Part shown: piece after piece, positions 29,702 to 38,080 of the stretch
Position numbering within the stretch: position 1 is the stretch's first letter
How the letters are laid out: every line of letters starts with the position of its first letter
DNA from: DASXKD01 sp963734725
GTDB taxonomy: Bacteria > Actinomycetota > Actinomycetes > Streptosporangiales > Streptosporangiaceae
Reading direction: 5' to 3'
DNA length: 64,000 nucleotides
Assembly: GCA_963734725.1 (NCBI GenBank)
Contig: CAVTIX010000009.1
Coordinates: 248,001 to 312,000 of the forward strand
Notes under the pieces: model-generated
The model's database searches: none
Told to the model about the DNA's origin: nothing
The model's input: the letters and a program-made list of their open reading frames with translations, nothing else
Translations under genes and position numbers: made by a program

Positions 29702-29996
29702 TGCCTGCGGCTACGAGTGGATCACGTGGTGCAGCATCAAAGTACGGTCAACGACCCTGGCTGACCTTCCCAGGTGCTTAGATTCCTCTAGACGATCTTG
29801 CCGCGAGCAGATGGCAGGCAAGCGGTCAGGCCCACGGCTGGCCCGCGCAAGGCGTACTTTCACGCCGCCGGGGCTGTGGCACGACTGCGGCAAACTCAGG
29901 GGAAACGGATAGACCCAGTCCACGTTACCGTTGTAAGTGAGACGTCTAGCGATCATGGCGGGTCGAGAGCGTCTGCCGAGAGAACCGGCGGGTCAG

Positions 29997-30554
29997 ATGC
30001 GCGAATCTGGTGGAAGCAGCACAGGGCACAATCGCGAGACAACCGGCCGGGCAAACGACTACCCCGTCACCAAGGGCCGCAGCCCGGCACCGCCGCCGCT
30101 GACCGACCACACCAAGGGCCGCAGCCCGGCACCGCCGCCGCTGACCGACCACACCAAAGGCCGCAGCCCGGCACCGCCGCCGCTGACCGACCACACCAAA
30201 GGCCGCAGCCCGGCACCGCCGCCGCTGACCGACCACACCAAAGGCCGCAGCCCCGCGCCGCCGCCGCTGACCGACCACACCAAAGGCCGCAGCCCGGCAC
30301 CGCCGCCGCTGACCGACCACACCAAAGGCCGCAGCCCCGCGCCGCCGCCGCTGACCGACCACACCAAAGGCCGCAGCCCCGCACCGCCGCCGCTGACCGA
30401 CCACACCAAAGGCCGCAGCCCCGCGCCGCCGCCGCTGACCGACCACACCAAAGGCCGCAGCCCCGCACCGCCGCACCCTCGGGAGGGTGCATCGACGGCG
30501 ATGCAAATCGAGCCGGTCTCACTGCCGGGCCAGAGTCCGCCAGCTGCCGGTTAG
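29997..30554 (+). CDS. Disordered repeat protein with ten 14-aa repeats
   Basis: An ATG at 29997 starts a 185-aa protein. Its non-repeat N-terminus is MRESGGSSTGHNRETTGRAN. Ten repeats of KGRSPAPPPLTDHT follow (the last partial), and the end is HPREGASTAMQIEPVSL. Because the repeat is 42 bp with no stops, several frames are open. Only this plus frame and one minus frame keep an unchanged amino acid sequence: all variable bases (AAG/AAA, CCG/CCC, GCA/GCG) are third positions here. The flanking non-repeat parts favour the plus frame. The protein would be basic, proline-rich and unfolded; function unknown. No strong SD is seen. Confidence 0.5.
   Translation: MRESGGSSTGHNRETTGRANDYPVTKGRSPAPPPLTDHTKGRSPAPPPLTDHTKGRSPAPPPLTDHTKGRSPAPPPLTDHTKGRSPAPPPLTDHTKGRSPAPPPLTDHTKGRSPAPPPLTDHTKGRSPAPPPLTDHTKGRSPAPPPLTDHTKGRSPAPPHPREGASTAMQIEPVSLPGQSPPAAG
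30070..30478 (+). repeat. 42-bp minisatellite, ten copies
   Basis: The unit AAGGGCCGCAGCCCGGCACC followed by GCCGCCGCTGACCGACCACACC repeats head to tail nine times plus a partial tenth. Copies differ only at the lysine, proline and alanine codon third positions of the frame above. Confidence 0.95.
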
Positions 30555-31719
30555 ACGCGGCATAGGCGCGTGAGTGCGCGGGCTTGATGGCGGCGCCTGC
30601 GGCGCGTCATGCGGGCGGTGTGCCGTGCCAAAACTCGTTCACCAGCGCTGAGCAGGTGCTCTTGCGCTCGCTGGGCCGCTCTGCGGTATTCGCTGATCAG
30701 GCCGCCGACGGCTTGCGTGCGCTCAATCTGGGCGGTGACATCGACGGCATGGCCGGGTTCGCGCAGCGGAGGCCTCTGGTGCAGCGCCTGATGAGGCCGG
30801 TGACCGTTGTAGTGCCTCATGTACTCGGCCAGGACATTCCGGAGATGCCGCTCGCCGAGAATCAGCAAGTGATCAAGGCACTCACGGCGAAGTGTTCCCA
30901 CGAACCGCTCCGCGAATGAGTTCGCCCGCGGCGACCTGACTGGAGTCTTGATAATCCGCGTGCCGTTCCCGTCGAATGCTGCCGTGAACTTGCTGTCCCG
31001 GTCGCGGAGAACTTGAAGCGGCAGGCGCGCTCGCCGAGTTCCATGAGCAGGTTACGGGCCTGCTGGGCAGTCCAGGCACCGGTCGGGTGCGCGGTGACGC
31101 CCAGGATGTGCACGGTCCGGGTCTGAATCTCGATCGCGAACAAGACGTACAAGCGCTGGAGGACGACTGTGTTGAACGTGCAGGAAATCGCAAGCCAGGA
31201 TCCCGGACGCCTCTGGGCGGCCAGGAACTGCCGCCAGGTCGGCGATGCGCGGCGCGGCGCGGGCCTGGGCCCGGCGGCGGCCAAGGTCCGGCGGATCGTC
31301 CCTTCCCCGATCGTATGACCGAGGCCGATGAGCTCGCCCTGGATGCGGCGGTAGCCCCAGCGCGGGTTCTGCCGGGCCAGCTGCTCTACGAGCTTCCGCA
31401 CCTCGTCCCGGACCGGCGGGCGTCCCGGCGCGTTGGGGTAGGTCCATTTGTTCTTGACCAGCCGCCGGTGCCAGGCCAGGAGGGTACCCGGGGTCACGAT
31501 CCGGTGCAGCCGAAGGTGCCTGGGCAGCAGCCGCGCCAGGGCGGTAATCACCGCGCGGTCAGCCCAGTCCGGTTTCTGACGGGTGACCTGGCGGCGCAGG
31601 ACCGCGACCTCGTGCCGCAGTACCAAGATCTCCACGTCCTTCGAGGTGCCGCTTCGCGCGAGCAGCGCCAGCCAGCCGAACAACCGGATCATGAGCAGAT
31701 AGGCGAGGCGAATGAGCAC
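30551..31719 (-). pseudogene. Integrase-core transposase with one frameshift
   Basis: The N-terminal part (31719 to about 31015) has EILVLRHEVAVLRRQV, an HTH region (NPRWGYRRIQGELIGLGHTI) and the start of an rve core (TWRQFLAAQ, YVLFAIEIQTRTVHILGVT). Near 31012 the frame shifts. The remaining core then reads RDRDSKFTAAFDGNGTRI, TPVRSPRANSFAERFVGTL and RHYNGHRPHQALHQRPP in another frame down to 30600. The domain normally ends around GLISEYRRAA, and the last 40 residues to 30551 look like read-through past a lost stop. This is a DDE transposase related to IS3/IS481 elements. No terminal repeats were found. Confidence 0.8.
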
Positions 31720-32515
31720 GATCGCTGAGGATAGAAGCCCAGGTCAGATGCTCTGCACGAGTTCTGGCACGCCACAGGGGCAGGCCAGGCGGGGTGACGG
31801 CCGAATCCTCCGCGACCACGTCTGGTCGTCCGGCGGGCGCGTGGAAGACCCGCCTGCGCCCCGGGCACCGGGACCGGAGGCCGGCGAGCCGGCCGCAGCC
31901 ACGCGGCGCTCCCACAGCGGATTAGTGAAGCATGCCCATTGCCAACGAACATCGACTTGTCCTACCTAATACTTAGGTACGCCTGTCGAGATCACCGAAG
32001 CAGGGCTGCCTGGGCATGTTGCTCGCAGGGCGGCGGGCGGGCCACCTGGCTACAGCCGGCGGGCACGTACTGTGAGATATAAGGCCCGTCGCGGAGGCAT
32101 GCTTCTGATCCGCGGCATCTCGGCGCGAGCTCGCCGTCGCTGGCCGGCACCTCGCTGCCCTCTGGCTACGGCAGCCAGCTGGCTCGGTTGCTACTCACTG
32201 TGAGCACGGCCGAGGTCCCTGAGCGCTCGCAGGGACGCCGAAGTTGCCGAATCAGCGTGATCTCCTATCGCCGGAATGCGATGTGGTCGGGGATGCAGAT
32301 CAGCCACCCGTGGGGCCTTCTCTGTCAAGGGCAGCGTGATGAGCTGGCCCGGTGAACTGGAAGTCGCACGGGGATTGGCTGTTGTGTTGGCTTTGCTCAA
32401 TACGTGTAGCTCCGGCCCTCGAGGTTGAACATCCTCCCGGCGGAGCCGAAGCACCTCGGCATCGCGCTCACCACGGTGGCGGTGAAGCTTCGTCCAACGA
32501 GGCACCCACTGATGA
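31720..32515. other. Intergenic, mostly a diverged dispersed repeat
   Basis: Apart from the repeat copy at 31930-32255 nothing is supported. A minus-strand frame at 32191-32592 has no SD, no recognisable domain and overlaps the repeat, so I do not call it. Confidence 0.5.
31930..32255 (+). repeat. Dispersed repeat, diverged long copy C
   Basis: It begins CATGCCCATTGCCAACGAAC and CTTGTCCTACCTAATACTTA. It keeps inner landmarks of the long copies: TGTGAGATATAAGGCCC (compare GGTTATATAAGCGGCCT at 58866), CTGGCTACGGCAGCCAGC, and the end TGAGCACGGCCGAGGTCCCT followed by GAGCGCTCGCAGGGACGCCG. Confidence 0.6.
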
Positions 32516-33436
32516 TCACCCGGTGGCTCCGCTTGAGGCTCCGTCAACGGGGCGACCCCGGCGCTCAAGGCGTTGGGTGACGGCGGCTTCAATGTTCGCC
32601 CATTGCGGGGTGTGGCGTAGCGGGATGAGGCTCGGGTCTCTCCACACCCACGTAAGCGGCACTGGCTGATCCCCCTCTATGGCCGTGAGGACGTGTTCTG
32701 CCGCCTCCCGGGCCAGCAGCGGCACGTACTGCTCGTCCACCATCTCCACCATCTGCGCGTACAGGCAGCCCATGTTGTAATGTGCGCGCGGGCTCAAAGG
32801 CGGGCGCGGGTCGCCCGGCCGTCGGCGGACGAATCCCAGGACTTCTCCGGATGTCACATCCGGCAGGCGCCTCTGAAGCTCCCTGCGGCGCTCCCGTTCG
32901 GTGCGAGCCCTCCATATCCACGACGACCTCCCCCACGGGACCTCGCCCTCCACCCGCAGGCGGGCACCCGCGTAGAGCAGGAGGCACTCGTCCTCCACGG
33001 TCAGCGCGAAGCCCTCCAGCTCGGGTCTCGGCCGCAGCCTTCGGATCACCTCATTCCGGGTGAGAACCGCCTCGACGCCGTAGACGAGCGAGGTCGCCCT
33101 CTCCAGCGCGGCCTCGGCGCTGTCTCGGTGCAGGTCATCGGCGGCCCACAGGTACGTGCACCTGAACCAGTACGAGTCCCGAGGAAGGTCCTCGCCATCA
33201 GGTCGCGACTTCACATCGAGGCGGTCCTCACGCCACGAGCTCTGCGTTAGCCGGATGAGGAGCCTGACCGCTCGCCTGTAGTCGGGGGACAGCTCGTCGC
33301 CGAGCGGCGTCGTGTCACGCAGCAGCAGCGCGGCGAGGTTCAGGGCGGCAGGGCGGTTCTCTGGGTCGATGCGTAGGGCCTGCTCGTAGAGCGCTCGTGG
33401 GGCGGGGCGTTCCTCAGGAGCTGTCATGGCTATCAC
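32516..33436 (-). CDS. TPR-type protein of unknown function
   Basis: This 306-aa protein starts with a TPR-like helical hairpin (RALYEQALRIDPENRPAALN). Conserved-looking segments follow: RRAVRLLIRLTQSSWREDR, DSYWFRCTYLWAADDLHRD and HYNMGCLYAQMVEMV, the last also TPR-like. RHTPQWANIEAAVTQRLER lies near the end. No enzyme motif is seen. The start ATG overlaps the stop of the upstream gene at 33433, so the two form a coupled operon. The last 20 residues are low-complexity. Role unknown. Confidence 0.7.
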   Translation of the reverse strand: MIAMTAPEERPAPRALYEQALRIDPENRPAALNLAALLLRDTTPLGDELSPDYRRAVRLLIRLTQSSWREDRLDVKSRPDGEDLPRDSYWFRCTYLWAADDLHRDSAEAALERATSLVYGVEAVLTRNEVIRRLRPRPELEGFALTVEDECLLLYAGARLRVEGEVPWGRSSWIWRARTERERRRELQRRLPDVTSGEVLGFVRRRPGDPRPPLSPRAHYNMGCLYAQMVEMVDEQYVPLLAREAAEHVLTAIEGDQPVPLTWVWRDPSLIPLRHTPQWANIEAAVTQRLERRGRPVDGASSGATG

Positions 33437-34515
33437 GTCCCGCCGGTCAGCTCAAGCTCCGCCGCGACGGCGAACAGCGTATAGCTCTCCCAGCTTCTGG
33501 AGCCCAGCAGCTCGGCGCTGCGGCTGTCGACCTGCCACAGCGCCCAGTACGCAGCTGGCAGGACGAGGCAGGTGTACGGGGGTTGCCCCGGGGACGGGGG
33601 CACGACATAGCTCTGCCCCGTGACTAGGGCGTCCTGGGCGAGGACCTGTCCGTTTGGTCGTTCGACACCGACAGCGACGCCGAGCACTGACCCGTCGGCC
33701 GCCCCGGGGAGAAGGGCTCCGGTGATGCTGCGACTCCTGCTGGGGAGTAGGCGGTCGACGACCGACAGGAGGGCGTCGACTAGGCCTGCACCGGGTACGG
33801 CCTCAGTCACCTGCGTCGGGAGGCCGACGCTTTCGTTGAAGGCGGAGACCCAGGTGATCGACTCCCGGCGCGCCGAGGAGCCTGGCGCCGGCCTCGCCGC
33901 CACACGTCGCAGGGCGACCGCGACAAGCGCCGACGTCGCTGACCCCCCCGTTCCCGTGAACTCCGCGACGCGCACGCGCCGTGTGAGGCGTGACGCGACG
34001 GTCCGCCACACAAGCAGGAGGACCAACGCGACGACCAGGGCCTTGAGCAGGTCGCCGACGATCGACACTACCGGGCGGGCGCGCCACCGCACCTGCGCCC
34101 ACCAGCCGGGCGTCTGTGGATCACCTAGGTCGCGCAGATCGTCTGGCACCTTCAACGTGGGATCCAGCTGAAGCGCCCGGTCGAGGTACCCCTGCGCCGT
34201 CCCCCCGCGACCGGCCCGGAGCGCGTCATCGGCCTGAACCATGTAGGCGGCCGCCACGGCGTGCAGCCCATTACGGGCGCAGGCCCGGGTAGTGGGGGCG
34301 GCCAGGAGGGTGGCATAGGCCTTTACCGCCTCGTCGAGCAGGCCTGCTGCCCGCAAGGCTGCAGCGGAGTCGCAGGTAGCGGGTGACGGGGACGCGCTGC
34401 CCGGCGTCAACGGCGACGGCGTGGCGACAGCGGCCGGGGGATACGGAGGGGCTGCTGGGACCGTCGGTGTCGGGCCCAAGGCCACAACGATGAGGAGGCC
34501 CCCAACTGCAAGCAT
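33433..34515 (-). CDS. Membrane protein with TPR-like segment, operon partner
   Basis: ATG at 34515 has GGGAGA ten bases upstream and gives 360 aa. The first 20 residues (LAVGGLLIVVALGPTPTV) look like a signal or anchor. A proline-rich linker, TPR-like helices (LLDEAVKAYATLLAAPT, AQGYLDRALQLDPTLKVP) and one strong membrane helix (DLLKALVVALVLLLVWRTV) follow. The C-terminal domain has SITWVSAFNESVGLPTQ, LSVVDRLLPSRSRSITGAL and YTCLVLPAAYWALWQVD. Topology would place the TPR part outside and the C-terminal domain inside. An upstream reading frame to 34665 lacks an SD. The downstream gene overlaps by four bases. Function unknown. Confidence 0.7.
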   Translation of the reverse strand: MLAVGGLLIVVALGPTPTVPAAPPYPPAAVATPSPLTPGSASPSPATCDSAAALRAAGLLDEAVKAYATLLAAPTTRACARNGLHAVAAAYMVQADDALRAGRGGTAQGYLDRALQLDPTLKVPDDLRDLGDPQTPGWWAQVRWRARPVVSIVGDLLKALVVALVLLLVWRTVASRLTRRVRVAEFTGTGGSATSALVAVALRRVAARPAPGSSARRESITWVSAFNESVGLPTQVTEAVPGAGLVDALLSVVDRLLPSRSRSITGALLPGAADGSVLGVAVGVERPNGQVLAQDALVTGQSYVVPPSPGQPPYTCLVLPAAYWALWQVDSRSAELLGSRSWESYTLFAVAAELELTGGT

Positions 34516-34933
34516 GTCCAGCGTCTCCCTCGCCGAGTCCTCCCAGGGTACTGACGGGCAGGTGCCGATGGGGCCAGACACCGGCGAGACCCGCCTCGCA
34601 CCGCGATTTCTCCGAGCGTCAACTCCGAGATCGAAGCCCGGTCGGCGTAATCCCTCACTGGCCACCGACGCGACGCTTCGGCGTGGAGCGCGGCCTCAAG
34701 CTGGCCACCATCGACGCTCATGCCATCGCCGCGGCGAGTGTGAAGTGACACGAGGGTGTGAGGTTGCACAAAGTTGTCACCGTCAAACCGCACAGCATGT
34801 CACCGGGTAGATCGGCGTTCAACGTCACCGGCGGAGGCGACGCTTCAGCTCTGTGACGAAACCTGGGACCCCAGCCGGTGCGCGGCAGCACCGGCGAAGC
34901 CAGCTCTTGGTGGCACGCCGGTGGGCAGCACGG
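34516..34933. other. Upstream region of the TPR operon
   Basis: About 400 bp. A minus-strand frame (34793 to 34407) begins MRFDGDNFVQPHTLVSLHT but runs 108 bp into the next gene in another frame and shows no family. It may be a decayed third gene. No RNA or strong promoter is seen. Confidence 0.4.
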
Positions 34934-35290
34934 TTAGGCGGCGGGCTGCTGGCTTGAGCCATCACCGGGTGGTGGGGTGCCGTCGCCGGGCGGGACGAGG
35001 GTGACCAGGTAGCCGAGCCGGACGAGTGCCTGCTGGTGGTGGCGGATAAGGCGCTCGCGGTTGCGCTGGTCCCGCTGCTCGTAGTAGTCCTCACCGGCAT
35101 CGGCGTAATCCTGGCCGCGCTTCATGACTGCCCAGGCGATGCAGATCAGGGTGTGGGCGACCGCGATGGCGCTTTTCTTTTCATGCCCGCGGCCGAACCG
35201 GTGGGCCAGGCGTCGGAACCGGGCCCCGGCCGGGTGCGGTGCGTGCGGTGGCCGAGGCCGCCTCCACCATCGCCACGCGCAGGTGCCGGT
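34934..35290 (-). pseudogene. IS110-family transposase, C-terminal remnant
   Basis: In two frames the minus strand reads RHLRVAMVEAASATARTAP (35290-35230), then FRRLAHRFGRGHEKKSAIAV, AHTLICIAWAVMKRGQDYAD and RHHQQALVRLGYLVTLVPPG. This is the normal end of IS110-type (DEDD) transposases: the GGKRWLR-like region, the KKRALVAVAH-like helix and the RLG-x2-VTL tail. The catalytic N-terminal RuvC-like part and most of the transposase_20 domain are gone. Confidence 0.7.
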
Positions 35291-35325
35291 CGCCACGGTG
35301 GCGGGGCGACCTCTTCGGCGGCCCA

Positions 35326-35406
35326 GATCCGCACCGTCTTTACACTGATGGTGGCCAGCCACGACCCATCCGGCGCGATCGCGACTGCGCGCGCTTCCTG
35401 GGCCAT
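35326..35406 (-). pseudogene. Single WD40 repeat fragment
   Basis: ARAVAIAPDGSWLATISV followed by KTVRIW is one WD40 blade strand set, with the usual P-D-G-x-W-L-A-T and R-I-W ends. It runs into the IS110 remnant. It is probably the end of a WD40-repeat gene destroyed by an IS insertion. Confidence 0.5.
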
Positions 35407-35559
35407 CGCCGCCTCCCTAACTACGAACGGCTATCTGCACGTACAAGATCAACTGAATTAGCCGCGGGTAACCGCAACACCGCCAGCCGCATCTACCGAT
35501 GCACTCGCCCGGCATCGCACGATCAACTCACCACCATGCGAGCCCGCGCCGCCCGCCAC
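35407..35559. other. Intergenic, no gene seen
   Basis: Nothing recognisable lies between the WD40 fragment and dispersed repeat copy D. The further stretch 35614-35722 also holds no gene. Confidence 0.4.
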
Positions 35560-35613
35560 GTGTGCCCATTGCCAACGAGAATCGCCTTGTCCTACCTGAC
35601 AGTTTTGGCACAC
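35560..35613 (+). repeat. Dispersed repeat, short copy D
   Basis: GTGTGCCCATTGCCAACGAG, then AATCGCCTTGTCCTACCTGA and CAGTTTTGGCACACC, matches copies at 24707, 42589 and 58726. The ends TGCCCA and TTGGCA are near-inverted. Confidence 0.8.
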
Positions 35614-35722
35614 CGACGAACAGGCGCCGACGGGGCCGCCGTGTAGGTTCCGGATTCAGATGAGCTACTCCGTTTCAGCCGAGCAGGGTCCGCACAATGC
35701 TCAACTAAGGTCATGATCGGCA

Positions 35723-35742
35723 TTGTGCCGACGTCGGCACAA
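35723..35742. promoter_or_regulatory. Perfect 20-bp palindrome, possible recombinase or repressor site
   Basis: TTGTGCCGACGTCGGCACAA is a perfect palindrome immediately left of the inverted repeat. Its half-site TTGTGCCGAC is repeated in the adjoining IR (GATTGTGCCGACC occurs twice in each arm), suggesting binding sites for one protein, perhaps the truncated integrase encoded inside. Confidence 0.5.
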
Positions 35743-36317
35743 CGCCGATTGTGCCGACCTTGTGATTGTGCCGACCTGATGGCTGGATCGCTTGCGGGGT
35801 AGGGGGATCGCGGCGGAGAGGTCGGCATAATCACAAGCCGTCGAGGAAGGGAGCAGTGGTCGGGTGGCCGGTAGCGGCCGGGTGCGGTGCCGGGCGGGGT
35901 GACCCTGGCGATGGCTCGTTCCTTCTGCGCCATGCGCGCACCCGCACCGGCGCCGGCGACCGGCTGGCCACCTCGCCCGGCACCGCCTTCGAGACCTCAG
36001 CCGCGGTCACCTCACCCAGGTCGCTTCCACCACGGCGCGCAAGGGAGCGGCGAACGTCGGACAGATAAGCGTCAACGGTCAACGCCGACACGCCACGCTC
36101 CGCCCGCAGGTATGGGGTGAACCCGTCCAACAGCGCCTGCGACCCCGCCGCACCAGCTGCCGTCCTCACTGCGTGCATCTGCTCCTCCTTCTCCCGAATC
36201 GGTGAAGGAAGCATCAGCACGAGCGACGCGATTGTGCCGACCTCTCCGCCGCGATCCCCTACCCGCAAGCGATCCAGCCATCAGGTCGGCACAATCACAA
36301 GGTCGGCACAATCGGCG
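35743..36317 (-). mobile_element. Small element: integrase fragment between about 90-bp inverted repeats
   Basis: The segments 35743-35832 and 36230-36317 are reverse complements with only three differences (two one-base indels in G-runs and one substitution). Each arm carries two tandem GATTGTGCCGACC half-sites. Between them lie about 400 bp encoding the start of a tyrosine recombinase. This is either a non-autonomous transposon derivative or an invertible or attachment structure whose recombinase has been truncated. Confidence 0.65.
35831..36178 (-). pseudogene. Tyrosine recombinase/integrase, N-terminal part only
   Basis: ATG at 36178 has a very strong SD (AAGGAGGAG). The first 75 residues (LLDGFTPYLRAERGVSALTV, DAYLSDVRRSLARRG, LGEVTAAEVSKAV) are the SAM-like core-binding domain of phage or Xer-type integrases. 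After EVASRSPA the frame degenerates into arginine/proline-rich sequence and stops at the left inverted repeat. The catalytic domain with its R-H-R-Y residues is absent. Confidence 0.7.
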
Positions 36318-36388
36318 TTCGGCACATGACCCGGCCTGCCCGACTACGATGGCCCGCGGGTCGCACCGTGATGGAGGCACACGTCATC

Positions 36389-36865
36389 ATGACCGCAGGA
36401 CTCCCCGCGGAGCCACTTCCCCTCCCGCCTGGGCACAGCGAAGAGCAGCGCGAGGCCGAAGGGGTCATGCTTGAGCTGCTGAGCGCCCGCCTCGGCGTCA
36501 AACTCCAGCCGCAGTTGATCCATCTTCCTTCGGGTGTCCGGCTCGAAGTGGACGGGGCCTGCGACGATCCCCCCATCCTCTGCGAGGCCTGGGCCCATCA
36601 AGGAGCCGCAAAGTCCGCCCAGCGGGACAAGGTAGCCAAGGACATCCTCAAGCTCCTCATCCTCAAAGAGGCCGCCCAGGAAGCCGGCGCCCCGACGCCT
36701 CGACTCATCCTCCTTTTTGGCGATGCCGCAGCGGCCAGGGCGTGCGGCGGACGCTCTTGGAGGGCGGAGGCAGTACGGCGGTTCGGCATCGACGTCGAGG
36801 TAGTCGAACTACCGGACGAGACTCGACTTGCAGTAATGCAAGCCCAGGTACGGCAGTTTCGCTGA
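36389..36865 (+). CDS. Hypothetical protein, possible PD-(D/E)XK-like fold
   Basis: The ATG at 36389 has GGAGG 11 bases upstream; an in-frame ATG at 36371 is possible. The 158-aa product has LIHLPSGVRLEVDGACDDPP then LCEAWAHQGAAKSAQRDKVA and KDILKLLILKEAA. An aspartate in a strand (LEVDG), a glutamate in the next strand (CEAW), then a basic helix (KSAQRDK) resemble the PD-(D/E)XK nuclease layout. RLILLFGDAAAARACGG and FGIDVEVVELPDETR follow as later strands. This fold assignment is inference. It stands beside the inverted-repeat element without an obvious partner. Confidence 0.6.
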   Translation: MTAGLPAEPLPLPPGHSEEQREAEGVMLELLSARLGVKLQPQLIHLPSGVRLEVDGACDDPPILCEAWAHQGAAKSAQRDKVAKDILKLLILKEAAQEAGAPTPRLILLFGDAAAARACGGRSWRAEAVRRFGIDVEVVELPDETRLAVMQAQVRQFR

Positions 36866-37482
36866 GATAGGCCGCCGCCCCGAGGTCACCGCGCCCTACG
36901 CGACTTAGCCCGTCGTCGCAGCATGCTTCCAGGAACGGCGCTCATCAACGCGGGCTTGGTTGGCCGATTGGCGCCAGCTGCCTTCTGGCCAGGGCCAGTC
37001 GGGGACAAGCGGACGACCGTTACGCAATGTAAACGCGACAGCGGTTCCTGAGCGCTGGCAGGCGCGCCTATCGCCGATTTAGCGCGTCGCCAGTTGGTTG
37101 TGGTGGAGCGTCACGGACAAGCACGGATCATCCGCTTCCGCGCCAACGTGACTCCCCGGGTCAAACCGGATCCCTGAATGCGCCTTCGCTGACATCTCCG
37201 GCCCGGACCGAGCCCTAGCGCGACGTACTCACGTCTGCGCAGCTCCTACCTGGCATCAATGGTGCCCTGGCTGGGCGCCGACGAGCTGTTGAACTTGGCC
37301 GCCGGTTGGGCGCCAGACAACGCCGGCACCGGATCCTCGTCGCCTTTCCCGGGCGTCTGTGCTTTCCGGCTGACTGAGCCTTTCGGGGCGAACGCGCCGT
37401 ATTCGCTGGCGGCTTCACCCTTTCGCTGAACGAGTCGTGGCAGGTCCTCCACCGCGCGCTCCGCGCGTGCCGGGCATGCGCG
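36866..37482. other. Intergenic with 3' part of a dispersed repeat
   Basis: About 600 bp. The segment 36985-37090 (TACGCAATGTAAACGCGACA, then GCGGTTCCTGAGCGCTGGCA) matches the end of the long dispersed repeats (compare TACGCAACGTGAGCGCGACA at 42851). No gene is supported. Confidence 0.5.
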
Positions 37483-38080
37483 CTATGCCGCGGGAGTGCG
37501 CCCGAGGAAGGCGGCGAGTCGGTCGCTAGGGCCGGCGGTGGCTCCTGCTGTGACTGGTGCCGCGAACAGGGGGTGCCCGGCCGGTGCGGGGGACCAGCAC
37601 GGGGGCTATCACCAGCAGGCCGGTGGCGAGGGCGCGCGGGATCGGCTGGCGCTGCCCGCACGCCCGGGATATGTCCCACCCGTGGACGGCGATCTCGAGG
37701 GCTGCCGTGGCGGCCATGACGCTGGCCGCGAGCGGGCAGCCGGCGATCTCGATGACCTGGCGCTGGTGGCCGGGGCTGGTCCAGGCGTCCAGCAGCTGGC
37801 AGGCGCGATCGCGAAACGCCCGGGCGGGGTCAGCTGCCAGGTCACCGTCCTCGGCGGCGGGGTCCAGGCCAACGCGTCCGGCTTCGATGCCCTCACCGAA
37901 CGCGGCCAGGGATTCGCTGGCGTGCCTGAGCAGCATCCGCAGGTCCCATTCCGGGCAAGGCGTGGGGCGCGACAGTAGTTCTGGCGTGATGACCAGGACC
38001 ACGCCGAGGGCGTAGCCGATCGACGGTTCAAGCAGCTGGGCACCGTCGGCTGGCCATGCTGTCGGGGCGGCCTGGGTCAT
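37483..38080 (-). pseudogene. Mycothiol-dependent DinB-like protein (TIGR03086 type), late frameshift
   Basis: ATG at 38080 overlaps the stop of the sigma factor gene (ATGA). The first 160 residues are a DinB/MDMPI-type domain: PCPEWDLRMLLRHASESLAA, then CQLLDAWTSPGHQ and ALEIAVHGWDISRACGQ. Near 37590 the frame shifts by one base. The expected end, GHPLFAAPVTAG then PSDRLAAFLGRTPAA and TAG at 37483, is in another frame. Without the shift the protein is normal length. The intact coupling to a sigma factor is typical for this family in actinomycetes. A sequencing error is possible, since only one base separates the two frames. Confidence 0.7.

Larger units (their letters stand above)
29266..29996. 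other. Intergenic with a tRNA fragment
   Basis: This 730-bp stretch holds the weak hairpin at 29272 and a CATGAGTCC segment resembling 25435. A GAACGGCGGGAGTG segment near 29519 resembles one near 45092. The tRNA-Ser 3' fragment lies at 29644-29701. No coding gene is supported. Confidence 0.5.

Noticed and set aside
30059..30451. Minus-strand frame with invariant repeats over the 42-bp minisatellite
   Set aside because: Its residues are also unchanged between copies, but it starts and ends within the repeat. The plus frame has unique flanking parts and a start before the repeat.
30070..30478. CRISPR array
   Set aside because: The units are head-to-tail with no spacers. The same applies to the 102-bp and 159-bp repeats elsewhere.
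32191..32592. 133-aa minus-strand frame
   Set aside because: It has no SD or clear domain, and it overlaps the end of a dispersed repeat and the next gene. A faint integrase-like segment (AEVLRLRREDVQPRG) is too weak to call.
34407..34793. 128-aa frame upstream of the membrane TPR gene
   Set aside because: It overlaps the next gene's start by 108 bp in another frame and turns arginine-rich after 70 residues; at best a decayed gene.
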